Assembly (NCBI GenBank): GCA_965230605.1
Contig: CBDDLD010000004.1
Coordinates: 124,001-188,000, forward strand
Direction: 5' to 3'
Source of the DNA: CBDDLD01 sp965230605
GTDB lineage: Bacteria; Bacteroidota; Bacteroidia; Flavobacteriales; Flavobacteriaceae
DNA length: 64,000 nucleotides
Shown piece after piece: positions 29,485 to 39,383 of this stretch. The notes below the pieces were generated by a model. The model was not told where the DNA came from, ran no database searches, and saw only the letters and a program-made list of their open reading frames with translations. Position numbers and translations under genes: made by a program. Every line of letters begins with the position of its first letter. Position 1 is the first letter of the stretch.

Positions 29485-30839
29485 TGGCTAAAGTTTCATC
29501 CCAAGATCTTGGAGAACAACCCATAGGGAAGCTTTTAATTAAACAAGCTGTTCCTGCTTCAATAGGCATCTTGGTGATGTCATTAAATATTCTGGTAGAT
29601 ACTGTTTTTGTTGGTAACTGGATTGGTTCAATAGCCATAGCAGCCATAAATGTTGTTCTGCCGGTCTCCTTTTTTATAGCAGCTCTTGGGATGGCTATTG
29701 GTATAGGGGGATCTTCTATAATATCTAGAGCATTAGGTGCAAATAATAGAACCAAAGCACTTCAAACATTTGGCAATCAAATCACATTAACTTTAATACT
29801 TACCATCTCATTGGCAGCATTGGGGCTGTTATTTGTAGACGCTATCATTCCTGTCTTTGGTGGTAAAGGCGAAATTTTTGAACCCGCAAAAGTATACTAC
29901 ACCATTGTTCTGTATGGAGTTCCATTCTTAGCACTTTGTATGATGGGCAATACTGTTATAAGAGCTGAAGGAAAACCAAAATTTGCAATGTATGCTATGC
30001 TAATTCCTTCAGTAGGAAATTTAGTGCTCGATTATGTATTCATATACATTTTAGATCTAGGAATGCATGGAGCAGCATGGGCCACCACAGGGTCTTATAT
30101 TTTATGTTTAGCATATATTGTTCGATTTTTTCTATCAAATAATTCAGAGCTTAAAATCGTTGACTGCTATTATGGTCTTAAGAGGTCTATCATTGCAGAG
30201 ATATCATCACTCGGTTTTGTCACACTCTCCAGGCAAGCCATGGTGAGTATAACCTACCTATTGATGAATAATATTCTGTACGATCTCGGGGGAGCTTCTT
30301 CTGTGACCACCTACGCTATTGTGGGGCGTATGATTATGTTTGCCTTGTTTCCTGTATATGGGATCACACAAGGGTTTTTACCAATAGCTGGATTTAACTA
30401 TGGTGCTAAACACTATGACCGTGTTAGAAAAGTAATACTTACAGCCATCAAATATGCATCCCTATTGGCTACTGTAGTCTTCATATTTCTCATGCTTTTC
30501 CCTGAATCTATTACTAAAATATTTACTCAAGAAGCTACTGTGGTGTCTGAAACGCCTGCAGCCATGCGTTGGGTATTTGCCGCAACACCAATTATAGCGA
30601 TACAACTTATTGGAGCAGCTTATTTCCAGGCTGTCGGCAAAGCTATTCCAGCATTATTACTGACATTAACACGGCAAGGGTTTTTCTTTATTCCATTAAT
30701 ATTTATACTCCCTAATTATTTCGGAGAGTTGGGGGTATGGATGGCATTTCCTATTTCAGATGTGCTGTCTACTATAGTCACAGGTTTATATTTAAATAGA
30801 GAAGTAAAGTTAAATTTATTGGCAAACGAAACAGAATAG
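29484..30839 (+). CDS. MATE-family efflux transporter
   Basis: A 451-residue inner-membrane protein with about 12 hydrophobic helices arranged as two MATE halves (first half P-A-S-I-G-I-L near residue 24, second half near 250). Such proteins export drugs or metabolites using Na+ or H+ gradients. The substrate is not predictable. It begins on the last base of hemH, so the two genes are translationally coupled; export of a porphyrin or heme-linked compound is possible but unsupported. Confidence 0.92.
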   Translation: MAKVSSQDLGEQPIGKLLIKQAVPASIGILVMSLNILVDTVFVGNWIGSIAIAAINVVLPVSFFIAALGMAIGIGGSSIISRALGANNRTKALQTFGNQITLTLILTISLAALGLLFVDAIIPVFGGKGEIFEPAKVYYTIVLYGVPFLALCMMGNTVIRAEGKPKFAMYAMLIPSVGNLVLDYVFIYILDLGMHGAAWATTGSYILCLAYIVRFFLSNNSELKIVDCYYGLKRSIIAEISSLGFVTLSRQAMVSITYLLMNNILYDLGGASSVTTYAIVGRMIMFALFPVYGITQGFLPIAGFNYGAKHYDRVRKVILTAIKYASLLATVVFIFLMLFPESITKIFTQEATVVSETPAAMRWVFAATPIIAIQLIGAAYFQAVGKAIPALLLTLTRQGFFFIPLIFILPNYFGELGVWMAFPISDVLSTIVTGLYLNREVKLNLLANETE

Positions 30840-30886
30840 TATTTAATCCTTATTTTTAGGTTCAATAACTAACCTTATAATTTAAA

Positions 30887-33800
30887 ATGCGATCATTATT
30901 TTTCCTAGCAGTATTAATGCTAACAGTATTCTCAGGTACTGATAGCTATTCACAATCTTTCGATGAATCTAATTACGATGCACTTCAATATAGACTCCTT
31001 GGACCTTTAGGGGAGGGCGTAGTGCAGCAGTAACGGGAGTTCCCGGTCAGCCCAACTTATATTATTTTGGCTCTACAGGTGGAGGTATATGGAAAACCAC
31101 TAATGGCGGTAGACAATGGGAAAATATTTCTGACGGATTTTTTGGAGGAAGTATTGGAGCAATATCGGTTTCTAAAAGTGATCCTAATGTGATCTATGTT
31201 GGAGGAGGTGAGAAAACGGTAAGGGGTAATGTGTCATCCGGATATGGTATTTGGAAAAGTGTAGATGCCGGTAAAACCTGGCAATCTTCAGGACTTAAAA
31301 CATCTAGACATGTGCCAAGAATTGCAATTCATCCCACCGATCATAATATTGTTTATGCAGGAGTTTTAGGAAACATCTATAAGCCAACCAATGATAGAGG
31401 GGTCTATAAAAGTATTGACGGTGGAAAAACCTGGCGAAAGACATTGTTTTCAAATGATCAGGCCGGTGTTGTAGACCTCATTATTGACCCGACCAATCCT
31501 AGAATTTTATATGCTTCTACTTGGCGAGTGCAACGTACACCTTATAGTCTAAGTTCGGGAGGCGAAGGATCAGCGCTTTGGAAAAGTACAGATAGCGGCG
31601 AAACCTGGACAGAAATATCTATTAATAAAGGCTTTCCAACAGGAACATTGGGGATTATAGGAGTCACGGTATCGCCAGTGAATAACCAACGTGTTTGGGC
31701 TATAATAGAGAATAAAGATAAAGGAGGATTATATAGAAGTGAAAACGGAGGTGAAACTTGGACACAAGTAAATAGTGAAAGAAAACTAAGACAACGCGCT
31801 TGGTACTACACACGTGTCTATGCAGATACTAAAGATGTAAATACGGTGTACGTACTTAACGTAAGGTATCACAAAAGTACAGACGGGGGTAGAACCTTTG
31901 GCACCTACAATGCGCCACATGGAGATCATCACGATTTATGGATCGCTCCAGAAAACCCTCATCGAATGATCATTGGTGATGATGGAGGCGCTCAGGTAAC
32001 CTATGATGGAGGAGAAACATGGAGTACATACCATAACCAGCCTACCTCACAATTTTATAGGGTAACTACAGATAATGCATTCCCGTACAGAATCTATGTA
32101 GCTCAACAGGATAACTCAACAATTAGAATTCCACATAGAACAAGTGGAAGTAATATTGATGAAGATGATTGGGAAAGCACTGCGGGAGGAGAATCTGCTC
32201 ATATTGCCGTAGACCCAGAAGACAATGATATTGTTTACGGAGGAAGTTATGATGGCTATTTAACCAGAGTGAACCATAAGAAAGGAACTGTTAGAGCTAT
32301 AAATGTTTGGCCAGATAACCCAATGGGATATGGCGCTGAAGGTATGAAGTATAGATTCCAATGGAACTTTCCGATTATATTTTCTAAACACAACCCTAAT
32401 CGATTGTATACGTTTTCTCAGCATGTTCATGTGACTGAAAACGAAGGGCAGTCTTGGGATATTATTAGCCCGGACCTCACTCGTAATGATCCGGAAAAAC
32501 TAAAATCATCTGGTGGTCCAATCACACAAGATAATACTTCGGTAGAATACTACTGTACCATTTTTGCGGCTCAAGAATCACCTTTAAAAGAAGGGTTATT
32601 ATGGGCTGGTAGTGATGATGGATTAATTCATGTAACAAAAGATGGTGGAAAGTCATGGGAAAATGTAACACCTAAAGGCATGCCGGAATGGATGATGATT
32701 AACAGTATAGAACCAAGTGCTTTTGATGAAGGCACATGCTATGTTGCAGGAACAAAATATAAGACTGGAGACTTTGCACCTTATTTGTACAAGACCACAA
32801 ACTATGGTAAAACGTGGACTAAGATCACAGCAGGGATCAACAGTGAGCATTTTACAAGAGTACTAAGAGAAGACCCAAAGAGAAAAGGCTTGTTATATGC
32901 CGGTACAGAAACAGGGATGTATATTTCATTTAATGATGGTAAAAACTGGCAACCGTTTCAACTGAATCTACCTATTGTTCCAATAACTGATGCAACAATT
33001 AAAGACAATAATCTTATCGTTGCTACTCAAGGAAGAAGCTTATGGATTATTGACGACCTCACCGTCATCCATCAGTTGTATGATGCAGACCTGAGTAAGA
33101 ATGTGCTTTTTAAACCTAAAGACACCTACAGAATGAGAGGGTTTAGTAGAGCTGGAAGTAAAACAACTGGGACCAATCATCCGAATGGCGTAATTACTTA
33201 CTTCAACCTTAAAGACCTTAAAAAAGAGGATAAAGTGTCTTTAACCTATTTTGATACCAAAGGCGATACCATCAAGACGTTCTCCAATAAGAACAAGAAA
33301 AAAGACGTTCTTAAAGTCAAAAAAGGAACCAATCAATTCTTATGGAATATGGTTTATGATGGTGCCGAACGTTTACCGGGCATGATCTTATGGTGGGCAA
33401 GTTTAAATGGTCCAAGGGCAATTCCGGGGAATTATAAAGTGACTTTGAATGTAAATGGAGAAGAATCTTCACAACCATTTACAATTGTGGCAGACCCTAG
33501 AGCTGAAAGCACATTAGCGGATATGCAAAAGCAATTTGATTTTGTAAAGGATGTCAATAAAACAATGGATGAAGCACATAAATCCATTAAGAAGATAAGA
33601 GCTATTAATAAACAACTGGGTGCTTTTCAAAAGCAATATAAGGGTGACGATAATGTGAAAGAATTAGTTGAGAAAGCTAAAGCATTAGAGGAACAATTAT
33701 CAGATATAGAGAAAGCATTATACCAAACCAAGAATCGAAGTAATCAAGATCCATTAAATTTCCCTATTAAGTTGACAAATAAATTAGGGCATTTAAATTC

Positions 33801-33978
33801 TTTGGTAAGTATGGGGGATTTCCCACCAACAGATCAAGATGTTGCGGTTAAAGATGAGCTAACAGCAAAAATAAGAACGCAATTAAATGCATTCAACACC
33901 ATAATAAATGATGAAATAAAAGCATTTAATGAGGCATTTAATGCTAAACAACTTAATTATCTATTTGTTGAAGATTAA
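30887..33978 (+). pseudogene. VPS10/BNR-repeat exported protein, interrupted by a single-base frameshift
   Basis: Translation from ATG 30887 gives a good signal peptide (about residues 1-24) and then Q-Y-R-L-L-G-P before running into TAA at 31034. The expected continuation F-R-G-G-R-S-A-A-V-T-G-V-P-G-Q-P is found one frame over, from base 31009. Restoring one T in the TTT run at 31006-31008 joins the frames and gives about 1,030 residues, a normal family length. The intact downstream frame (first ATG 31189) encodes a sortilin/VPS10-like propeller with Asp-box motifs (S-x-D-x-G-x-T-W) and a C-terminal coiled region. No other lesion is seen, so this is either a recent mutation or a sequencing error. 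Without repair the product lacks its signal peptide. The stop overlaps the hemJ start. Confidence 0.8.
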
Positions 33979-34526
33979 TGGCGTATTATAATTATATAAA
34001 AGCACTACATCTCATTTTTGTTATCACTTGGTTTGCCGGATTGTTTTACATTCCGAGGTTATTTGTCTATCAAATAGAAGCATTCCATAAACCTTCACCA
34101 GAAAAAGAAATTCTTGTGAAGCAATTAAAACTAATGGCCAAACGGTTATGGTTCATTATAACATGGCCTTCTGCTATTTTAGCTATTGTATTTGCTCTTT
34201 GGCTTATGATTTTAATGCCGTCTTGGATAGAACAGGGATGGATGCATGTTAAATTAGGGTTTGTAGTACTCCTTATCATATATCATTTTAGGACACATAC
34301 CTATTTCAAACAATTGCAAAATGATGAGGTAAAAGTGACATCTAATTATATGAGAATGTGGAATGAAGGCGCCACATTTATATTATTTGCAGTTGTATTT
34401 TTAGTGATTCTAAAAAGCTCTATTAATTGGATATTTGGAGTTGTTGGGCTTTTTGTATTAGCCCTGTTAATTATGTTAGGATATCGATTTTATAAACACA
34501 TGAGATCTAAAAATCCGGATGCATAA
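33978..34526 (+). CDS. hemJ: Protoporphyrinogen IX oxidase HemJ (CopD-like membrane protein)
   Basis: A 182-residue membrane protein with four or five TM helices. It has the features of HemJ: a conserved His11 in K-A-L-H in the first helix and Lys92 in M-H-V-K-L-G in the third helix, the pair known as essential in HemJ. It oxidises protoporphyrinogen IX to protoporphyrin IX, the step between HemF and HemH, both encoded within 17 kb. Its ATG overlaps the stop of the VPS10/BNR gene. Annotation pipelines may give only 'CopD family'. Confidence 0.85.
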   Translation: MAYYNYIKALHLIFVITWFAGLFYIPRLFVYQIEAFHKPSPEKEILVKQLKLMAKRLWFIITWPSAILAIVFALWLMILMPSWIEQGWMHVKLGFVVLLIIYHFRTHTYFKQLQNDEVKVTSNYMRMWNEGATFILFAVVFLVILKSSINWIFGVVGLFVLALLIMLGYRFYKHMRSKNPDA

Positions 34527-34574
34527 AAACGGCTCGATTATTGTTGTGTAGATAGACAATTATTTACGGTATCT

Positions 34575-36026
34575 ATGAAATTAAAAAAACTATCGCTTCG
34601 TACCAGAATCTTTATGGCCATGATACTACTAGTATTATTGGCTTCTGTTCTTATAGCTATAGTTACTATATACCAGTATAATGAAGAGGCAAAAGATTAC
34701 CACAAGGAACGTTTAGAACGAAAAGAAAATAACATAAAAGAGAGTATTAATTACACGATAAAAGAAACAACCTATCCTGTAGTTACAGAAAATATCCCCT
34801 TAATTTTTAAGGATGAGATTTTTGAAATAGCCGCTATTCATAAACTGGATATCAATTTATATGATCTAGAAGGACAGCTTTTAAAAACATCAAGAGCAAT
34901 CATTCAAAAGGATACTGTAGTTGAATGCCTTGATGCTGAGGTCTTGAATGCGCTAGCCAACACTGTTGAACACCGCTATGTAATAAATAATCATGAAAAC
35001 GGGGGAATTCAATCTTCATATTCTTACATTCTTGATGAGAAGTTTAAAACTTTGGCCATTCTCAATTTACCGTATTTAGAGAATGATGACTTTTTGAATA
35101 AAGAACTTAATGAGTTCCTGTTAAGATTGGGGTACGCCTATCTAATAATGATCATAGCTGCAATCATTTTTGCTTACTTCATATCAAAATTTATTACCCG
35201 TTCACTAAAAACAATTAGTGATAAAATAAATGAAACACGTTTAGAAAAGCGTAATAAGAAAATTGTGATTGATTCTACAAGCGAGGAAATAGGAATATTG
35301 GTTAAGGCCTATAACAGTATGATTGATGAGCTTGAAGAAAGTGCTGTACAATTAGCAACTAGCGAAAGGGAACAAGCTTGGCGAGAGATGGCGAAACAGG
35401 TAGCTCATGAAATTAAAAACCCGCTCACACCAATGCGATTGAGTGTGCAAAGTTTCCAGCGTAAATTTGATCCTGAAGATGAAAATATCCATCAGAAGGT
35501 TAATGAGTATAGTAAAACATTGATTCAGCAGATAGATACTATGAGTTCTATTGCCTCAGCATTTTCCAATTTTGCTAAGATGCCTGCACAACAAAGTGAG
35601 ACTTTAAACGTAGTTAATATAGTAAAGCTTGCATTGGATATATTTAACGAATCTTACATTTCTTTTGAAGCTGAAGAGAAAGAAATAATCGCCAAATTTG
35701 ATAGAACGCAACTAATACGAGTAGTTACCAACTTAGTGAAAAATGGTATTCAAGCCATTCCTGAAGATATGGAGGCACCTAGAATTAAAGTCAAAGTATT
35801 AAGCGAAGGAGAGGACGTTAAGATTACGGTTTTTGATAACGGTAGTGGTATATCTGAAGAAAACAAGCCTAAGGTTTTTGAACCTAAGTTTACCACTAAA
35901 ACAAGTGGTATGGGATTAGGTCTGGCAATGGTTAAAAATATTGTGGAAACCTATGATGGAAGTATTACCTTTACCTCCGAATCTGGTGAAGGAACAACCT
36001 TCACAGTTAAGTTTCCAAAAGAATAA
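34575..36026 (+). CDS. HAMP-containing sensor histidine kinase
   Basis: A 483-residue membrane kinase. TM1 is at about 11-32, TM2 at about 186-207, and a HAMP linker follows (about 208-258). The H-box is Q-V-A-H-E-I-K-N-P-L-T-P-M with His278, the form typical of NtrY-like kinases. The ATPase domain shows N-L-V-K-N-G-I-Q-A, D-N-G-S-G-I and G-M-G-L-G-L-A-M-V. No response regulator is adjacent, so it is an orphan here. The next gene (enoyl-CoA hydratase) follows after 5 bp and may be cotranscribed. Confidence 0.92.
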   Translation: MKLKKLSLRTRIFMAMILLVLLASVLIAIVTIYQYNEEAKDYHKERLERKENNIKESINYTIKETTYPVVTENIPLIFKDEIFEIAAIHKLDINLYDLEGQLLKTSRAIIQKDTVVECLDAEVLNALANTVEHRYVINNHENGGIQSSYSYILDEKFKTLAILNLPYLENDDFLNKELNEFLLRLGYAYLIMIIAAIIFAYFISKFITRSLKTISDKINETRLEKRNKKIVIDSTSEEIGILVKAYNSMIDELEESAVQLATSEREQAWREMAKQVAHEIKNPLTPMRLSVQSFQRKFDPEDENIHQKVNEYSKTLIQQIDTMSSIASAFSNFAKMPAQQSETLNVVNIVKLALDIFNESYISFEAEEKEIIAKFDRTQLIRVVTNLVKNGIQAIPEDMEAPRIKVKVLSEGEDVKITVFDNGSGISEENKPKVFEPKFTTKTSGMGLGLAMVKNIVETYDGSITFTSESGEGTTFTVKFPKE

Positions 36027-36031
36027 ATAGT

Positions 36032-36811
36032 ATGTACGATAACATCTTAAGTAAATTTAATGACGGTATAACTACCATAACCGTCAATAGACCTAGTAAA
36101 TTAAATGCTCTAAATAAAGCAACCATACAAGAATTACATGATGCTTTAAATGCTGCTAATCAGGATGCCGATACAAAGGTAATTGTCATTACAGGAAGCG
36201 GAGAGAAGGCTTTTGTCGCTGGTGCTGATATAAGCGAATTTGCAGATTTTAGTGTAGATGAGGGTAAGGCTTTAGCAGCAAACGGACAAGAGTTATTATT
36301 TGATTACATAGAAAACTTACAAACACCAGTAATCGCTGCAGTCAATGGATTTGCTCTTGGTGGAGGATTAGAATTAGCAATGTCTTGCCATTTCAGACTG
36401 GCCAGCACTAATGCAAGAATGGGACTTCCGGAAGTGTCTTTAGGGGTTATCCCTGGGTATGGAGGAACACAACGACTACCTCAATTAGTTGGTAAGGGTA
36501 GAGCTATGGAAATGATTATGACTGCGGGGATGATTGATGCAGAAACCGCTTTAGAATATGGATTGGTTAACCATGTTGTTGATATCGATGAGTTATTAGA
36601 AACATGCTACAGTATTGCCGGTAAAATCATTAAGAATTCTTCAGTAGCAATCTCACAAGCTATTAATGCCATCAATTCAAACTTCAAAGATGGGGTAAAT
36701 GGCTATGCCGTGGAGATAGAATCTTTCGGAGAGTGTTTTGGAACAGGTGACTTTAAAGAAGGAACATCTGCGTTCCTAGAAAAACGAAAAGCAAACTTTC
36801 CTGGAGAATAA
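36032..36811 (+). CDS. Enoyl-CoA hydratase/isomerase family protein
   Basis: A 259-residue crotonase-fold enzyme. The oxyanion-hole sequences are A-F-V-A-G-A-D-I-S-E near 63-72 and A-L-G-G-G-L-E-L near 109-116. Glu near 117 and Glu in L-P-E-V-S-L-G near 137 correspond to the two catalytic Glu of hydratases. Expected reaction: reversible hydration of 2-enoyl-CoA in fatty-acid or short-chain acid metabolism. It is 5 bp after a kinase gene and 11 bp before a small membrane protein gene. Confidence 0.92.
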   Translation: MYDNILSKFNDGITTITVNRPSKLNALNKATIQELHDALNAANQDADTKVIVITGSGEKAFVAGADISEFADFSVDEGKALAANGQELLFDYIENLQTPVIAAVNGFALGGGLELAMSCHFRLASTNARMGLPEVSLGVIPGYGGTQRLPQLVGKGRAMEMIMTAGMIDAETALEYGLVNHVVDIDELLETCYSIAGKIIKNSSVAISQAINAINSNFKDGVNGYAVEIESFGECFGTGDFKEGTSAFLEKRKANFPGE

Positions 36812-36822
36812 TATTAAGTTAG

Positions 36823-37128
36823 ATGACAACTAAGACTAATAAAGACTTTGTCTTTATGCCAATTATTATTTGGGCTTTATATTGGTTTGGAACTCTAGTA
36901 TATTTAATCCCTTTTCTACGTGAAAACTGGACGCCAGATATTTGGCTTTATGGAATAATCATTTTTATCGTAGAGAGACTGGCTATATCGATTTGGACTG
37001 TAGAACTCACCAGAACGTATCGATTAAATTCTAACCTTTGGGTTTTACTAGCTTTCATTTTTGGAGCTAATGAGCTGTTATTTATAAATATCAGAATTTG
37101 GTTTAAAACCTTGAACTCACCCACTTAA
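36823..37128 (+). CDS. Small membrane protein of unknown function
   Basis: A 101-residue protein with three hydrophobic segments (about 10-32, 42-60 and 70-92) rich in Trp, Ile and Phe, so an integral inner-membrane protein. I do not recognise a family. It follows the enoyl-CoA hydratase gene by 11 bp and probably shares its transcript. Confidence 0.65.
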   Translation: MTTKTNKDFVFMPIIIWALYWFGTLVYLIPFLRENWTPDIWLYGIIIFIVERLAISIWTVELTRTYRLNSNLWVLLAFIFGANELLFINIRIWFKTLNSPT

Positions 37129-37169
37129 TTTGTTAATAACACAAAATGCTTACTATAGATTAATATATA

Positions 37170-37193
37170 TTTATTTGTAATTTTACAAATAAA
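37170..37193. promoter_or_regulatory. Perfect 10-bp inverted repeat upstream of the radical SAM gene
   Basis: TTTATTTGTA (37170-37179), a 4-base spacer and TACAAATAAA (37184-37193) form a perfect dyad that ends 8 bp before the ATG at 37202. Candidate operator, or a hairpin in a short 5' leader that would affect translation. Confidence 0.5.
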
Positions 37194-37201
37194 TAATAAA
37201 T

Positions 37202-38275
37202 ATGTTAAACAAATCTACCATAAAAGGCCGAGGTGCTCAACGTAACGTACACAATCGCTTCTTCGAATTATCCCACGAAACCAGAGACGATTTTTTAGAA
37301 TACTGCGAAAAAGAAGGAGAGTTAGCAGATAAGAACAAGACGCTCTATCTTGATGTTTTTCCTAAAACTATAGTAAATAAAGTGGACAGTCCTGATGTGG
37401 GCATGATGTATTCTATGAATCCATACCAAGGATGTGAACATGGCTGCATTTATTGCTATGCACGAAATAGCCATGAGTACTGGGGATATAGTGCAGGGCT
37501 GGATTTTGAAAGACGCATTTTAGTAAAAAAAGATGCACCAAAATTACTAGAGCAATTTTTAAAAAAGAAACAGTGGAAGGCTCACCCTATTGTATTATCA
37601 GGCAACACAGACTGCTACCAACCTGCTGAAAAGAAATTTGAAATAACCCGGCAATGTTTAGAGGTGTTTTTAAAGTACAAGCACCCTGTCGCCATAATTA
37701 CAAAAAATGCATTGATCTTAAGAGACTTAGATGTTGTAAAAGCCTTAGGTGGTGATGGGCTGATCAATGTTAATATATCAATTACGTCACTTTCTGAAAA
37801 AACCAGACGCATATTAGAGCCAAGAACTACGACTATAAAACGACGTATAGAAACTGTAAAGCAATTAAGTGATAACGGCATACCAGTCAATGTCATGTTA
37901 GCTCCAATTATTCCTTCAATAAACAGTCATGAAATTCTAAAAATGGCAGAAACAGTTTCAAAAGCAGGGGCGCTTTCTATTGCACATACCATTGTAAGAC
38001 TGAACGGTGCTATTGGTGAAATTTTCTCGGATTGGATTAAGAAAACAATGCCAGAGAGAGCAGAAAAAGTATTGCATCAAATACAAGATTGTCACGGCGG
38101 AACTTTAAACGACAGTCGTTATGGAACTCGAATGCGTGGTGAAGGAAAAATAGCAGAACAAATCAATAACCTAGTTCGAATGGCTAGGCAAAAATACTTT
38201 AAGGATAAAGGCATGCCTAAGTTAAATGTCGATCTTCATGAAACGTATAAAACTGGGCAGATGAAGCTATTCTGA
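37202..38275 (+). CDS. PA0069-family radical SAM protein (SplB-related)
   Basis: A 357-residue radical S-adenosylmethionine enzyme. The [4Fe-4S] motif is C78-E-H-G-C82-I-Y-C85. The opening K-G-R-G-A-Q-R-N-V-H-N-R-F and the S-M-N-P-Y-Q-G-C-E-H-G-C segment are hallmarks of the PA0069-like, spore-photoproduct-lyase-related family, whose reaction is not established. The end overlaps the convergent GNAT gene by 9 bp. Confidence 0.88.
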   Translation: MLNKSTIKGRGAQRNVHNRFFELSHETRDDFLEYCEKEGELADKNKTLYLDVFPKTIVNKVDSPDVGMMYSMNPYQGCEHGCIYCYARNSHEYWGYSAGLDFERRILVKKDAPKLLEQFLKKKQWKAHPIVLSGNTDCYQPAEKKFEITRQCLEVFLKYKHPVAIITKNALILRDLDVVKALGGDGLINVNISITSLSEKTRRILEPRTTTIKRRIETVKQLSDNGIPVNVMLAPIIPSINSHEILKMAETVSKAGALSIAHTIVRLNGAIGEIFSDWIKKTMPERAEKVLHQIQDCHGGTLNDSRYGTRMRGEGKIAEQINNLVRMARQKYFKDKGMPKLNVDLHETYKTGQMKLF

Positions 38276-38740
38276 AGAGGAATTATTAAGTTGCTTCTCA
38301 AAAACGATCTTGGTTTGAGATTTCGAATTGGTATAGAACTTCGTAATTTCAAAACCGTTTTTCAGATTCAATATCATCATAGGTTTAAAACGATTCATGG
38401 ACTTGGTTTGTAATATTTTAAACCCATTATCTGTAGCATAGTGCTCTTGAAGCGTAAGCAACTGTTGAGCAATACCTAGTTGTCTGTAATCTCTATCAAC
38501 ACCACCTATCCAACTATAAAAGATCGTTGGGCTTTTTGGGTAACCAATTTTAAAACCTATTAGACGAACACCATCATAAGCTAAAACTGAAAATGTATCA
38601 GGTTGCGTTTTTAAACGTTGTATAAAAAATGAGATATCGGCATCATCAAATAAACTTTCGTATAACTTAATAATGTCATTTAGTACAGAATCTTCTATAT
38701 CACCGCAAATAGATTTATATGAAGTCTTAGCGCTCCCCAT
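38267..38740 (-). CDS. GNAT N-acetyltransferase
   Basis: A 157-residue acetyltransferase with the acetyl-CoA loop V-D-R-D-Y-R-Q-L-G-I-A-Q-Q-L near 80-93 and a following L-Q-T-K-S-M-N-R-F-K-P segment. Substrate unknown. It overlaps the HD-domain gene upstream by 14 bp, so both lie in one transcription unit. Confidence 0.8.
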   Translation of the reverse strand: MGSAKTSYKSICGDIEDSVLNDIIKLYESLFDDADISFFIQRLKTQPDTFSVLAYDGVRLIGFKIGYPKSPTIFYSWIGGVDRDYRQLGIAQQLLTLQEHYATDNGFKILQTKSMNRFKPMMILNLKNGFEITKFYTNSKSQTKIVFEKQLNNSSSE

Positions 38741-39383
38741 CCCATTCCTTATAAAATTGATCTAAATAAAGTTCCATAAACTCATGGCGTTGTCTTGCAA
38801 TTTGCTTTCCTGTTTTGGTATGCATCTGATCTTTGAGCAATAACAACTTTTCATAAAAATGATTTATGGTAGGCGCTTTAGAAGCCTTGTAAGCTTCTTT
38901 AGTCATGCCCATCACAGGTTTGATCTTAGGGTCAAAGAGAGCTCTATTTTTAAATCCGCCATAATTAAAACAACGCGCAATACCTATAGCCCCAATAGCA
39001 TCTAAACGATCGGCATCTCGTACCACTTCAAGCTCTTTAGAGGTAAAATGAGTTTCACCATCTAAAGAATTCTTAAACGATATGTTTTCAATAATTTTTA
39101 CCACATGCTCAATAACCGTACTATCTACATTGTGTTTAAACAAAAATTCTCTTGCCATTGTTGGACCTACAGTTTCATCTCCGTCATGGAATTTACTATC
39201 TGCGATATCGTGTAAAAGAGCACCCAAAGCAACTACTAGGGTGTCTACAGACTCACTTTTTGCAATATGAAGTGCATTCTTATAAACACGTTCAATATGA
39301 AACCAATCATGGCCACCTTCAGCATCTTGTAATGTTGATTTCACGAAAGTTTTAGTTGTCGAAATAAGATTTGTATTGGTCAT
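38727..39383 (-). CDS. HD-domain phosphohydrolase
   Basis: A 218-residue metal-dependent HD-superfamily protein. The ligands are His in G-H-D-W-F-H near 20-25, the H-D pair in L-L-H-D-I-A-D near 52-58, and Asp in D-A-D-R-L-D-A-I-G near 128-136. It resembles the YedJ/'predicted hydrolase HD' group; the nucleotide or phosphate substrate is unknown. It overlaps the acyltransferase gene upstream by 4 bp and the GNAT gene downstream by 14 bp. Confidence 0.87.
   Translation of the reverse strand: MTNTNLISTTKTFVKSTLQDAEGGHDWFHIERVYKNALHIAKSESVDTLVVALGALLHDIADSKFHDGDETVGPTMAREFLFKHNVDSTVIEHVVKIIENISFKNSLDGETHFTSKELEVVRDADRLDAIGAIGIARCFNYGGFKNRALFDPKIKPVMGMTKEAYKASKAPTINHFYEKLLLLKDQMHTKTGKQIARQRHEFMELYLDQFYKEWDGER

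Noticed and set aside
31004..31012. Programmed -1 frameshifting in the VPS10/BNR gene
   Set aside because: The sequence CCTTTAGGG is not a slippery heptamer and no stimulatory structure is evident; a base deletion or read error explains the break more simply.
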